Positions 8,591 through 16,538 of a DNA stretch of 64,000 nt are shown piece after piece (position 1 is the first letter of the stretch; every line of letters begins with the position of its first letter). The notes under the pieces are model-generated. The model searched no databases. It had not been told where the DNA came from and worked only from the letters and a program-made list of their open reading frames with translations. A program made the translations under genes and the position numbers. The stretch comes from Thermocrinis minervae (GTDB lineage: Bacteria > Aquificota > Aquificia > Aquificales > Aquificaceae). Location: NCBI RefSeq assembly GCF_900142435.1, contig NZ_LT670846.1:1-64000 (forward strand). The letters run 5' to 3'.

Positions 8591-9060
8591 CCTTTCAGAA
8601 GCCATCTTATAAGCAAAAGGGCCATGGCGAGGCTTATGCTTGCGTCCGCTACGTTAAAAGCGGGCCAGGCTAAGCCTTTATAGCTTACGTATATAAAATC
8701 TCTTACGTAACCTAAGAAGAGTCTATCGTAGAAGTTACCGATTGCCCCGCCTCCTATCATACCCATAACAATGGAGTTGAAGGGAGAGGGGTTTTTCAAA
8801 GCGTAGAAAAAGGTCAAAGTGGTGGCTATCAAGGGCGTTAGGATGAGTACGGGTAACCTTATGCTGTCTGGTGCTTCTGATAAGAATCCGAAGGCCACCC
8901 CTTTATTGTGAACGAGTACAAGATGCAGAAAGGGCAAAAGCGTAATATCACCATACTGTAAGAATGCCTCTGCTAGATTCTTTGTAAATAGGTCAATCAA
9001 GACCACTAGGGAGACGATCAACCAGTAAAGGAAAGCACTCTTTCTAAGCAAAGCTTCCAT
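8584..9060 (-). CDS. lspA: Lipoprotein signal peptidase (signal peptidase II)
   Basis: 158-residue inner-membrane aspartyl protease that cleaves prolipoprotein signal peptides. It has four hydrophobic segments and the two catalytic aspartates, in GNFYDRLFLGYVRDF and in FNVADASI. The first 43 bases overlap the end of purL on the same strand in another frame. The start at 9060 is the only one giving a complete first membrane helix, so the overlap is probably genuine and suggests coupling with purL. Confidence 0.94.
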   Translation of the reverse strand: MEALLRKSAFLYWLIVSLVVLIDLFTKNLAEAFLQYGDITLLPFLHLVLVHNKGVAFGFLSEAPDSIRLPVLILTPLIATTLTFFYALKNPSPFNSIVMGMIGGGAIGNFYDRLFLGYVRDFIYVSYKGLAWPAFNVADASISLAMALLLIRWLLKGQ

Positions 9061-11252
9061 TCTTCCTCCAGATGTCTTACATCTTCCTCCAGTACCTTTT
9101 CGTCCACGTTCTTTATCACAAGCTTTGGTTCTTCGGTTACTTTACCTAGGTACATCCAATCCAAACCAGACTGCTCCACCATATCCTTAAGAAGGTCTGC
9201 CCTGTCGCTATCCGTGCTTACCACCACCAGAGTGGGGTTCTCCGAGAAGAAGAAGAAGTCCAACCGTTCCTCTGTGTAGAGCTTTATCTCTGCTCCGAAA
9301 GGTGTTCCAAAGAGGCACTCAAGCAAGGTAAACATAAGGCCACCTAAGGAGACGTCATGGGCTGAGAATACTATCCCCTCGTTTATGAGTCTGTAAAGGA
9401 GTTCATGTAGTTTCCTTTCCTTCTCCAAGTCTACCCTGGGCACTTTGCCGGCCACCTGAGAGTGTACAACCTTTAGGTACTCGCTTCCAGCTACAGAGAA
9501 TTCCCTCCTTATGTCTCCGATGAGAAAGATAAGGTGCCCTTCCTCTTTAAACTTGTGGTCCACGTACTTGCCGTCTATCCTTCCTACAGCCATTAATATG
9601 GGTGTTGGGTACACGTTCCTTGCTTCGTTCTCTTCTACAGTCTCGTTATAGAGGGATACGTTACCGCTTACAACGGGTACACCAAAGAACTTGCAGGCTT
9701 CTGCCATACCATTAACAGCCATCTCCAACTGCCACATTATCTGAGGTCTTTCTGGATTCCCAAAGTTGAGGCAATCAGTTATGGCTAAGGGTTTAGCTCC
9801 TACGCACGCTAGGTTCCTAAAGGCTTCTGCCACTGAGTACTTGGCACCCTCATAAGGATCCAGGTATAGCATTCTTCCATTGCCTTCTGAGGTTATAGCC
9901 AAGAGCTTGTCACTTTTTACCTCAGGCTTTACCACCCACTTTATCCTGAGGATTGAAGCATCTCCACCGGGCTTTAGAACCGTGTTTGTACCCACCTGGT
10001 AGTCATACTGGGTGTATATCCACTCCTTGGAGCATAGGTTCGGACTACTTAGGAGCTTATATAGGGCTTCTCTTAAGTCTACGGCTGGAAGCTTTGATTG
10101 GTCAAAGGTCCAAACCTTTTCAAGGTATTCAGGTTGCTGTCTTGGTCTGTTGTACCTTGGAGCTTTTTCCACTATAAGGCTGACAGGCAGCTCGGCAACT
10201 AGCTGTTCTCCATAGTAAGCTCTAAAGATACCATCTTCTGTGAGCTCTCCCACCTGTGCAGCCTCCAGATGGTACTCTTTGGAAAGGTTTAGCACATCCT
10301 CTACCTTCTCCTTTTCAACCACTAAAAGCATCCTTTCCTGGCTTTCGGAAAGGACTATCTCAAAGGGAGTCATACCCTCTTCACGTAGGGGTACCTTATC
10401 CAAGAAGAGTACCACTCCCATCTGGGATTTACTGGCAAGTTCGGAAGCAGCACCGGCAAGGCCTGCAGCTCCAAGGTCTTGGAGCCCTACCAGCAGGTCC
10501 CTCTCCACTAGCTCGAGAATGGCCTCCACAAGTTTCTTTCCAAAGTATGGATCTCCAATCTGGATGTTAACCCTTTTGGACTCTGCATCATCACTAAACT
10601 CACCAGAGGCCATTACAGCCCCATGTATGCCATCCCTACCTGTAGCCGAACCTATTAGGATAAGCCTTTGACCAGTCTTTGTTCCTCTTGCCCTAAGCAT
10701 CCTTCCTGCGGGCATTATGCCCAAACAGAAGACGTTAACCAAAGGGTTAGTCTTGTAGCACTCCTCGAAGTATGTTTCTCCGCCCACCGTGGGGACTCCT
10801 ATGGAGTTTCCGTAGCTGCTTATTCCCTTTACCACTCCCCTCACTATGTGCTTTGTCCTAGAGTCTAAAGGATAACCAAACCTGAGAGAGTCCATGAGGG
10901 CTATAGGTCTTGCACCCATCGAGAGTATGTCCCTTATGATGCCACCCACACCAGTAGCTGCACCGTGGAAGGGTTCTATGAAGGAAGGGTGGTTATGACT
11001 TTCCACCTTGAAAGCTATCCAAACATCCTCATCAAAAGCTACGACTCCGGCATTTTCACCAGGGCCCTGAACCACCCAAGGGGCTTTGGTAGGAAAGACC
11101 TTAAGGAGGTTCCTAGAGGACTTATAGGAACAGTGCTCCGACCAAAGAGCCCCTATTATTCCAAGCTCTACGTGGTTTGGCTCCCTTCCTAACTCTTCTA
11201 AAACTCTCCTGTATTCTTCCTCTGTAAGACCGTATAAAGCATAGTCCTGCAT
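9018..11252 (-). CDS. purL: Phosphoribosylformylglycinamidine synthase subunit PurL
   Basis: 744 residues, the normal size of small-type PurL, which works with PurS and PurQ in step 4 of purine synthesis. The N-terminal signature GALWSEHCSYKSSR contains the catalytic histidine. ATP- and substrate-binding segments GPGENAGV, SHNHPSF and the pseudo-repeat VSGNVSLYN are present. The gene reads away from the divergent aminotransferase gene with only a few tens of bases between starts and no Shine-Dalgarno sequence, so its message may be nearly leaderless. Confidence 0.96.
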   Translation of the reverse strand: MQDYALYGLTEEEYRRVLEELGREPNHVELGIIGALWSEHCSYKSSRNLLKVFPTKAPWVVQGPGENAGVVAFDEDVWIAFKVESHNHPSFIEPFHGAATGVGGIIRDILSMGARPIALMDSLRFGYPLDSRTKHIVRGVVKGISSYGNSIGVPTVGGETYFEECYKTNPLVNVFCLGIMPAGRMLRARGTKTGQRLILIGSATGRDGIHGAVMASGEFSDDAESKRVNIQIGDPYFGKKLVEAILELVERDLLVGLQDLGAAGLAGAASELASKSQMGVVLFLDKVPLREEGMTPFEIVLSESQERMLLVVEKEKVEDVLNLSKEYHLEAAQVGELTEDGIFRAYYGEQLVAELPVSLIVEKAPRYNRPRQQPEYLEKVWTFDQSKLPAVDLREALYKLLSSPNLCSKEWIYTQYDYQVGTNTVLKPGGDASILRIKWVVKPEVKSDKLLAITSEGNGRMLYLDPYEGAKYSVAEAFRNLACVGAKPLAITDCLNFGNPERPQIMWQLEMAVNGMAEACKFFGVPVVSGNVSLYNETVEENEARNVYPTPILMAVGRIDGKYVDHKFKEEGHLIFLIGDIRREFSVAGSEYLKVVHSQVAGKVPRVDLEKERKLHELLYRLINEGIVFSAHDVSLGGLMFTLLECLFGTPFGAEIKLYTEERLDFFFFSENPTLVVVSTDSDRADLLKDMVEQSGLDWMYLGKVTEEPKLVIKNVDEKVLEEDVRHLEEEWKLCLERVLSFTG

Positions 11253-11264
11253 GATGTGTAGACT

Positions 11265-11272
11265 ATTATAAT
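11265..11272. promoter_or_regulatory. Palindromic ATTATAAT: shared -10 box for two divergent genes
   Basis: The 8-base palindrome ATTATAAT reads as TATAAT on both strands (11267-11272 plus, 11270-11265 minus). It sits between the purL start (11252, minus) and the aminotransferase ATG at 11280 (plus). A transcript starting about 7 bases past each hexamer would have a leader of 0-6 bases. Neither gene shows a Shine-Dalgarno sequence. -35 boxes are poor on both sides, so the assignment is tentative. Confidence 0.5.
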
Positions 11273-11279
11273 GTTCTCC

Positions 11280-12458
11280 ATGCTTTCTAAGAGGGTTTCA
11301 CATATAAAACCTGCTCCAACTTTGGCTTTGAGTGCCAAGATAAACCAGCTTAAGGCTAAAGGGGAAGATATCGTAGGTTTTGGTGCTGGAGAGCCAGACT
11401 TTGATACCCCAGAGTTCATAAAAGAGGCATGCATAAAAGCCCTAAAGGAAGGTAAAACCAAGTACACACCCTCTGCAGGTATACTACCCCTAAGGGAGGC
11501 TCTCTCTGAAAAGCTCCTAAAGGAAAACAAGATTCACTACAACCCTTCTGAAATAGTGGTTACCGCTGGCGCTAAAATGGCGCTGTTTTTAACCTTCATG
11601 GCATTGCTCGAAGAGGGTGATGAGGTTCTCTTACCAGCCCCTTACTGGGTCACCTACCCAGAACAGATTCTACTATTCGGTGCAAAGCCTGTAATAGTCA
11701 ACCTAGACGAAAAGGAAGGCTTTGTGCTTACGGTTGAAAAGCTAAAGAAATACATAACACCAAAGACGAAAGTTCTAGTCCTTAACTCCCCTTCCAACCC
11801 TACTGGTGCCGTAGTGCCAAAGGAAGAGTTGCAGAAAATAGCCGAACTTTGCGTAGAAAAGAATATATTCATAATATCCGACGAGTGTTACGAAGCCTTT
11901 GTGTACGATGGAGAGGAGTTTTTAAGCCCTGCAAGCCTCTCACAGGAGGTAAGAAGTATAACTTTTACTGTAAACGCTTTTTCCAAGAGTTTTTCCATGA
12001 CAGGTTGGAGAGTAGGATACGTGGCTTGCCCAGAGAGATACGCCAAGGTCATAGCAGATCTAAACAGCCAGAGTGTGTCCAATGCTACAAGCTTTGCCCA
12101 ATGGGGAGCCCTCGAGGCTCTTAGGAACCCAGAAGGCAAAGCCTTCGTTGAAAGGATGAGGTCCACCTTTGAAAGGAGGAGAAATTTAGCCTATGAGCTT
12201 TTAAGGGAAATTCCCCACGTAAGTGTGGTAAAGCCAAAGGGAGCCTTTTACATATTCCCCAACCTCTCCTACTACTCAACAAAGCTTGGAAACGATCTTA
12301 AGTTAGCCGAGTATCTTTTGGAGGTAGGTAAGGTAGCCGGCGTCCCAGGTTCAGCCTTCGGGGCTGAGGGTTATCTAAGGCTTTCTTACTGCCTTTCCGA
12401 AGAAGATATAGCAGAAGGAATAAGAAGGATAAAGTTTGCTCTTGAGAAGCTTCTTTGA
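11280..12458 (+). CDS. aspC: Class I aminotransferase, aspartate (possibly prephenate) type
   Basis: PLP-dependent fold-type I aminotransferase, 392 residues from this start. Motifs: GAGEPDFDTP near the N terminus, substrate and PLP residues NSPSNPTGAV (about 170), DECYEAFVYDG, and the PLP lysine in SKSFSMTGWRVGY near residue 235. This subgroup of thermophile enzymes transaminates aspartate and sometimes prephenate. An ATG at 11271 in the same frame would add three residues but overlaps the probable -10 box, so I prefer 11280. It overlaps the next gene's possible TTG start, suggesting an operon with the amidotransferase. Confidence 0.9.
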   Translation: MLSKRVSHIKPAPTLALSAKINQLKAKGEDIVGFGAGEPDFDTPEFIKEACIKALKEGKTKYTPSAGILPLREALSEKLLKENKIHYNPSEIVVTAGAKMALFLTFMALLEEGDEVLLPAPYWVTYPEQILLFGAKPVIVNLDEKEGFVLTVEKLKKYITPKTKVLVLNSPSNPTGAVVPKEELQKIAELCVEKNIFIISDECYEAFVYDGEEFLSPASLSQEVRSITFTVNAFSKSFSMTGWRVGYVACPERYAKVIADLNSQSVSNATSFAQWGALEALRNPEGKAFVERMRSTFERRRNLAYELLREIPHVSVVKPKGAFYIFPNLSYYSTKLGNDLKLAEYLLEVGKVAGVPGSAFGAEGYLRLSYCLSEEDIAEGIRRIKFALEKLL

Positions 12459-12463
12459 AGACC

Positions 12464-13054
12464 ATGAAGATATTGATGATAGATAACTACGACTCCTTTA
12501 CCTACAACTTGGTGCAGTACTTCTACATGCTTGGTGCCCAAGTCCTGGTAAAGAGGAACGACGAGATAGAAGTTCAGGATGTAAAGAGTTTTGGTGTGGA
12601 TGCCATAGTCATTTCTCCAGGCCCATGCACACCAAAGGAAGCTGGCGTGTCTGTAGAAGTGATAAAAAGGTATTACACCGAGTATCCTATACTAGGCGTA
12701 TGCCTGGGACATCAGGCCATAGGTTATGCCTTTGGAGCCAGGATAGTGAGGGCTAAAAGGCTAATGCATGGAAAAACATCTCTCATATACCATACAGGAG
12801 AAGGTATATTCAAAGGTATCAAAAACCCCTTCACTGCGGTTAGGTATCATTCGCTCGTGATAGATAGGGAAAGCCTACCCGCGGAGCTTAAGATAACTGC
12901 AGAGTCAGAAGACGGAGAGATTATGGGTATAGCCCACGTGGAGTATCCTGTGTTTGGGGTCCAGTTCCACCCCGAGTCTGTACTATCAGAGGTAGGTCTG
13001 GATATACTTAGGAACTTCCTTCAGATAGTCCAAGAGAGTCGTCTATCCACCTAA
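12464..13054 (+). CDS. trpG: Glutamine amidotransferase of anthranilate/aminodeoxychorismate synthase
   Basis: 196-residue class I amidotransferase. It begins MKILMIDNYDSFTYN, the typical TrpG/PabA start. The catalytic cysteine is in LGVCLGHQAIGYAFG near residue 80 and the His-Glu pair is in GVQFHPES near 170. It hands ammonia from glutamine to the TrpE or PabB synthase, neither of which is in the window, so it may serve both tryptophan and folate pathways. A TTG at 12455 in frame overlaps the upstream stop; the ATG at 12464 fits family starts better. The last 47 bases overlap the opposing cutA gene. Confidence 0.9.
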   Translation: MKILMIDNYDSFTYNLVQYFYMLGAQVLVKRNDEIEVQDVKSFGVDAIVISPGPCTPKEAGVSVEVIKRYYTEYPILGVCLGHQAIGYAFGARIVRAKRLMHGKTSLIYHTGEGIFKGIKNPFTAVRYHSLVIDRESLPAELKITAESEDGEIMGIAHVEYPVFGVQFHPESVLSEVGLDILRNFLQIVQESRLST

Positions 13055-13340
13055 GGTAGTCCTCGTTGCCAGCTACTATAGGAAGTGCTATTATCTCAGG
13101 TACCGTGTAGGGATGTACCTTTTTGACTTCTTCCACTAGCTTTGGAAATACCTGCATGGAAGTTTTAACCACCAGAAGGCTTTCCCTGTCGTCCTCTACC
13201 TTACCCTTCCACCAGTAAAGGGATCTTACCTCAGGGACTATGTTTACACAGGCACCAAGTCGGTTGTCCACTATGTGTCTGGTTACATCCAAGGCCTTAT
13301 CCTGAGGTACAGTTATCAGAACTACCAAATACCCCTTCAT
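13008..13340 (-). CDS. cutA: CutA1-type divalent ion tolerance protein
   Basis: 110-residue small trimeric protein of the CutA1 family. The family core is visible: VLITVPQDKALDVTRHIVD at the start, ACVNIVPEVRSLYWWKGKVEDD in the middle, and the C-terminal HPYTVPEIIALPI..G...YL.W. Members are extremely stable trimers related in fold to PII proteins; the physiological role remains uncertain, with copper tolerance described in E. coli. It ends inside trpG (47-base convergent overlap) and lies 11 bases downstream of mtnC on the same strand. Confidence 0.93.
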   Translation of the reverse strand: MKGYLVVLITVPQDKALDVTRHIVDNRLGACVNIVPEVRSLYWWKGKVEDDRESLLVVKTSMQVFPKLVEEVKKVHPYTVPEIIALPIVAGNEDYLRWIDDSLGLSEGSS

Positions 13341-13351
13341 ACTAACAACAA

Positions 13352-14011
13352 TTATACTTGATCAAAACTTCTTATTATCTTATGCTTTGATAGGACTTCT
13401 CCTTCCCTTACTACTCTCACAGTGTTCATACCTGCCAACCTTGCCGCATCCAACTCCTCTTCAGAATCAGAGAAAAAGTAAACCTCTTCAGGTCCAACAC
13501 CTATAGTTTGAGAAATCCTCCTGTAAGACTCTGGATCCTTCTTACTACCCACGGACGTATCAAAGTGACCAGAAAAGAACTGCAAAAGATCTCCATAGTT
13601 GGTGTGTGAGAAGAAAAGCTTTTGAGCCTTTACAGAACCAGAAGAATAAATGTAGAGTTTTTTACCCTCTTTGTACCACTCTAGCACCTTCCTATAAGCA
13701 TCCTCGTATATAGGTGCAACCAACTCTCCCTTTAGAAAGCCCTCTTCCCAGATAAGACCCTGCAGGTCCTTAAGAGGCTTCTCCTTAAGGTCCTTATCTA
13801 TCCATTCTTTTAGAAGTTTTACCCCTTCTTCGAAGTCTAGACTTCTTCCTACCCTTGCTTCTAACTCCTTCCAGATCTGCCTTACATCTTCATCGTTCCA
13901 ATGCTCTTTAAGGAATCCCTCTAACCTTTCCCTTGAGTAGGGAAACATAACATCCTTCACGTAGGATATGGGGGCCACCGTACCTTCTATGTCCAGCAGG
14001 ATGATCCTCAT
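13352..14011 (-). CDS. mtnC: Enolase-phosphatase E1 (acireductone synthase)
   Basis: 219-residue HAD-superfamily enzyme of the methionine salvage pathway. It enolises and dephosphorylates 2,3-diketo-5-methylthiopentyl-1-phosphate. HAD motif I is LLDIEGTVAPISYV, where the aspartate is the nucleophile. Motif II is IYSSGSVKAQ near residue 120, and motif III/IV is the lysine at GSKKDPESY and FFSDSEEELDAA near 175. No other salvage gene is nearby. The start codon lies 48 bases from the divergent fliL, with TATAAT-like boxes in between; cutA follows closely and is probably co-transcribed. Confidence 0.93.
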   Translation of the reverse strand: MRIILLDIEGTVAPISYVKDVMFPYSRERLEGFLKEHWNDEDVRQIWKELEARVGRSLDFEEGVKLLKEWIDKDLKEKPLKDLQGLIWEEGFLKGELVAPIYEDAYRKVLEWYKEGKKLYIYSSGSVKAQKLFFSHTNYGDLLQFFSGHFDTSVGSKKDPESYRRISQTIGVGPEEVYFFSDSEEELDAARLAGMNTVRVVREGEVLSKHKIIRSFDQV

Positions 14012-14020
14012 ATCTCTCCA

Positions 14021-14054
14021 TATTGATTATAAACGCCTATTGTATAATTCTTAA
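14021..14054. promoter_or_regulatory. Overlapping divergent promoters of mtnC (minus) and fliL (plus)
   Basis: Plus strand: TATAAT at 14043-14048 with a TATTGA-like -35 at 14021-14026 (16-base spacer), placing the start near 14055, about five bases before the fliL ATG. Minus strand: TATAAT (14031-14026) with TTAAGA (14054-14049) at a 17-base spacer, placing the mtnC start about eight bases before its ATG. The two promoters overlap, so they may compete for polymerase. Confidence 0.5.
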
Positions 14055-14059
14055 CGGAC

Positions 14060-14536
14060 ATGGCAGAGGAAGTTGAGAAGAAAGAAGAGCAAAAAGGGGG
14101 AAGTAAGAAGAGGCTTATTTTCTTGCTTGTACCCCTAACCCTTGCCATAATTGCTGGTGGCGGTGCTTACCTGTGGTTCTCTACGTATCAGAAGAAGGAA
14201 AAGAGCGAACAGACACTTCCCAATCAGGTGGGAGTGATGTTTGACCTAGGTTCTTTCGTGGTAAACCTGGCAGATAAAAACGCCGATGTTTACGCAAAGG
14301 TGTCCATAACCCTCGAATTGTCTGACGAAAAGACGAGGCTTGAAGTTGAAAAGAGACTCCCTATAATCAAGGACGCGGTGATAGATGTCCTTAGTAGCAA
14401 AACATCAACCTTTGTGAAAAGCCCTGAGGGTAGAGAGAGCCTAAGACTCGAACTCATAAGGCGCATAAACACTATCTTAGTGGAAGGTGGCGTCAGGAAT
14501 GTCTACTTTACCGAGTTCGTGGTACAAGGAATATGA
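14060..14536 (+). CDS. fliL: Flagellar basal body-associated protein FliL
   Basis: 158 residues: a charged cytoplasmic stretch rich in Lys and Glu, one transmembrane helix (about residues 18-38), then a periplasmic FliL domain with the typical MFDLGSFVVNLADKNADVYAKV and the C-terminal NVYFTEFVVQGI. FliL surrounds the stator units and raises motor torque. It is the first gene of the flagellar export run fliL-O-P-Q-R-flhB and overlaps fliO by four bases. A start site only about five bases upstream of the ATG, with no Shine-Dalgarno sequence, suggests a nearly leaderless operon message. Confidence 0.93.
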   Translation: MAEEVEKKEEQKGGSKKRLIFLLVPLTLAIIAGGGAYLWFSTYQKKEKSEQTLPNQVGVMFDLGSFVVNLADKNADVYAKVSITLELSDEKTRLEVEKRLPIIKDAVIDVLSSKTSTFVKSPEGRESLRLELIRRINTILVEGGVRNVYFTEFVVQGI

Positions 14537-14808
14537 GCAACTTTTTTATAGAGCTTGTAAGAGTCTTACTAGCTTTGGGTATAGTCATCGTCCTTATACT
14601 CCTCATCTCTGCATTCCTGCCAAAGCTATTGGAGAAGTTCAGAATACGATACGTAGACAATGAAGATTTCAGGATAAAGAAGCTTCTACCACTTTCTAAG
14701 GGTATTAACCTTCTTGTGTTGGAGATAAAGGGAAAGCTACATGTGATGATAGTAACCGAGAGGTACACCTTCTTGGTCTACAAAGATGATGTTGATTCTT
14801 CTACTTAG
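14533..14808 (+). CDS. fliO: Flagellar biosynthesis protein FliO
   Basis: Short, 91 residues. One N-terminal transmembrane helix (about 8-30) is followed by a small cytoplasmic domain with the FliO-type strand pattern (ISKGINLLVLEIKGKLHVMIVTE, allowing variants), as expected for the chaperone that helps assemble the FliP ring. Sequence conservation of FliO is low, so position between fliL and fliP is important support. The ATG overlaps the fliL stop, and the 3' end overlaps the fliP start by 23 bases. Confidence 0.82.
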   Translation: MSNFFIELVRVLLALGIVIVLILLISAFLPKLLEKFRIRYVDNEDFRIKKLLPLSKGINLLVLEIKGKLHVMIVTERYTFLVYKDDVDSST

Positions 14809-15514
14809 TTTTACAAACTTAGCGTTGGCTCAGAACATCCTTCCGAACATAGACCTAAAGGTGGGTACAGGCCAATTGGACACTTCCATAAAGCTGCTGA
14901 TATTGCTGACTGTACTCTCCTTGGCTCCTTCTATACTCATAATGACTACCTCTTTCATAAGAATAGTCATAGTGCTTTCACTCTTAAGGCAGGCCCTAGG
15001 TGTTCCAACGGTACCCCCAAACCAGGTGATAGTTTCGCTGGCTTTATTCCTTACCTTCTTTGTGATGAAGCCAACCTTTGAGAGGATAAACCAAGAAGCC
15101 CTTCAGCCGTACGTAAAAAAGCAGATAACAGACGAGGTTTTCCTGGAAAGGACTTCCAACATCCTTAAAGAGTTCATGCTCAAACACACCAAAAAGGAAA
15201 GCCTCAAAGTCTTCTTGGATGTATCTAACATCCCTAAAGAAGAAAAGGAGAAGATAAGGAGCGCTCAGGATGTACCCTTTTGGGTGGTGGTTCCTGCTTT
15301 CATGATAAGCGAGATTTCTGTAGCCTTCCAGATAGTCTTCCTGCTCTTCTTGCCCTTTCTGATAATAGACCTAGTTGTGGCATCTATACTTATATCCATG
15401 GGTGTGATAATGATACCGCCCCAGATAATCTCGCTACCCTTTAAACTGATGCTCTTTGTGCTTATAAACGGTTGGGAACTTGTAGTGCTGTCCTTGGTGA
15501 GGAGTTATCAATGA
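14786..15514 (+). CDS. fliP: Flagellar export gate protein FliP
   Basis: 242 residues, typical FliP: a cleavable signal-like N terminus (MMLILLLSFTNLALAQ), a periplasmic region, then four membrane segments. Conserved blocks are TSFIRIVIVLSLLRQALG (about 52-70) and the C-terminal SISMGVIMIPP-like and LPFKLMLFVLINGWELVVLSLV segments. FliP forms the pentameric core of the type III export gate with FliQ and FliR. It overlaps fliO upstream and ends in an ATGA overlap with the fliQ start. Confidence 0.95.
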   Translation: MMLILLLSFTNLALAQNILPNIDLKVGTGQLDTSIKLLILLTVLSLAPSILIMTTSFIRIVIVLSLLRQALGVPTVPPNQVIVSLALFLTFFVMKPTFERINQEALQPYVKKQITDEVFLERTSNILKEFMLKHTKKESLKVFLDVSNIPKEEKEKIRSAQDVPFWVVVPAFMISEISVAFQIVFLLFLPFLIIDLVVASILISMGVIMIPPQIISLPFKLMLFVLINGWELVVLSLVRSYQ

Positions 15515-15780
15515 CGCCCGATATGGTTATGTCCTTTGGTTACAAGACCTTGGAGATAGCTTTACTCTTGGCCGGTCCTGTTTTGGTGGTAACCTTCCTT
15601 GTTGGGCTCGTGATAAGCATACTCCAGTCTGCTACACAGATACAAGAAATGACCCTTACGTACATACCGAAGATAATAGCCGTTTACGTGACTCTTCTTA
15701 TCCTGGGCGGATGGATGCTTTCTAAGCTTATGGACTTTGCCAAAGAGCTCATAGTTAACATACCAGCACTCTTAAGATGA
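15511..15780 (+). CDS. fliQ: Flagellar export gate protein FliQ
   Basis: 89 residues with two transmembrane hairpin helices, exactly the family size. The start at 15511 is chosen because MTPDMVMSFGYKTLEIALL is the normal FliQ beginning, the ATG overlaps the fliP stop, and a GGTGAGGAG ribosome site precedes it. A longer in-frame reading from 15472 would lie inside fliP. Conserved ISILQSATQIQEMTLTYIPKI links the two helices. It assembles around the FliP-FliR core of the export gate. Confidence 0.95.
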   Translation: MTPDMVMSFGYKTLEIALLLAGPVLVVTFLVGLVISILQSATQIQEMTLTYIPKIIAVYVTLLILGGWMLSKLMDFAKELIVNIPALLR

Positions 15781-16535
15781 TCTTGGACCTAAATACTCTC
15801 TTAACTCTCTTTTTGGTTTACCTAAGAGTGTTCGCCTTCTTAATATTTGTCCCAGTGTTTGGTACAGGTTTCCTCCCTAACACAGTAAAAGCCTTTCTTG
15901 GTAGCGCTATAGGGCTGTCCCTTTTTTTCTATCAACGAGTGGAACCCATAAAGTTTGACACTACTGTTGAGTTCTTTATCTACTGCTTTAATGAGTTCTT
16001 GCTTGGTTTTGTGGCTGGTCTCCTGCTGAGGTTTGTCTTGGATGCCGTGTTCATGGCTGGCGAGCTTATGAGTGTAAACATGGGTCTGGGTTTAGCTACC
16101 CTCTTCCTACCACAACAGCCACAAACCACCATCCTTGGGCTTTACTTTAGTCTCATGGCTACAATCATCTTCATAAACATAGGAGGTCTTCACATAGTCT
16201 ACCTTGCACTCCTAAAGAGCCTCCAATCTGTACCACCAGGTAGTTTTAAACTTTACTCTTTAGACGGACATGCTATCCTTAAGCTCTTTTACGCCAGTTT
16301 TTCCCTTGCTCTAAAGGTAGCTATTCCTTTGGTCCTCAGCATGCTCATCTTTAATATTACGCTGGCCGTGATCAACAGGCTTATACCCCAGATGAACGTC
16401 TTCATCGTTGGTCTGCCTTTCCAACTCTTTTTAGGCTTCTTGGTACTTCTTATAGCTTTACCTGTGATAGTTATGGTCATTACCTCACACATGAAGGAGT
16501 ATATAATTAACTTCACGAGGTTTCTGGGGGGGTAA
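15777..16535 (+). CDS. fliR: Flagellar export gate protein FliR
   Basis: 252 residues with about six membrane segments. The fold resembles a FliP-FliQ fusion, as known for FliR. Recognisable parts are the first helix FLVYLRVFAFLIFVPVFG, NEFLLGFVAGLLLRF near 75-90, and the C-terminal INRLIPQMNVFIVGLPFQLFLGF. It completes the export gate that passes unfolded axial proteins. The ATG overlaps the fliQ stop (ATGA), and flhB begins three bases after its stop with a GTG. Confidence 0.95.
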   Translation: MILDLNTLLTLFLVYLRVFAFLIFVPVFGTGFLPNTVKAFLGSAIGLSLFFYQRVEPIKFDTTVEFFIYCFNEFLLGFVAGLLLRFVLDAVFMAGELMSVNMGLGLATLFLPQQPQTTILGLYFSLMATIIFINIGGLHIVYLALLKSLQSVPPGSFKLYSLDGHAILKLFYASFSLALKVAIPLVLSMLIFNITLAVINRLIPQMNVFIVGLPFQLFLGFLVLLIALPVIVMVITSHMKEYIINFTRFLGG

Positions 16536-16538
16536 TCG

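Noticed and set aside
10240-10671. 143-residue open frame antisense to purL
   Set aside because: Ser/Thr-rich composition with no motif; it is the shadow of a long conserved gene.
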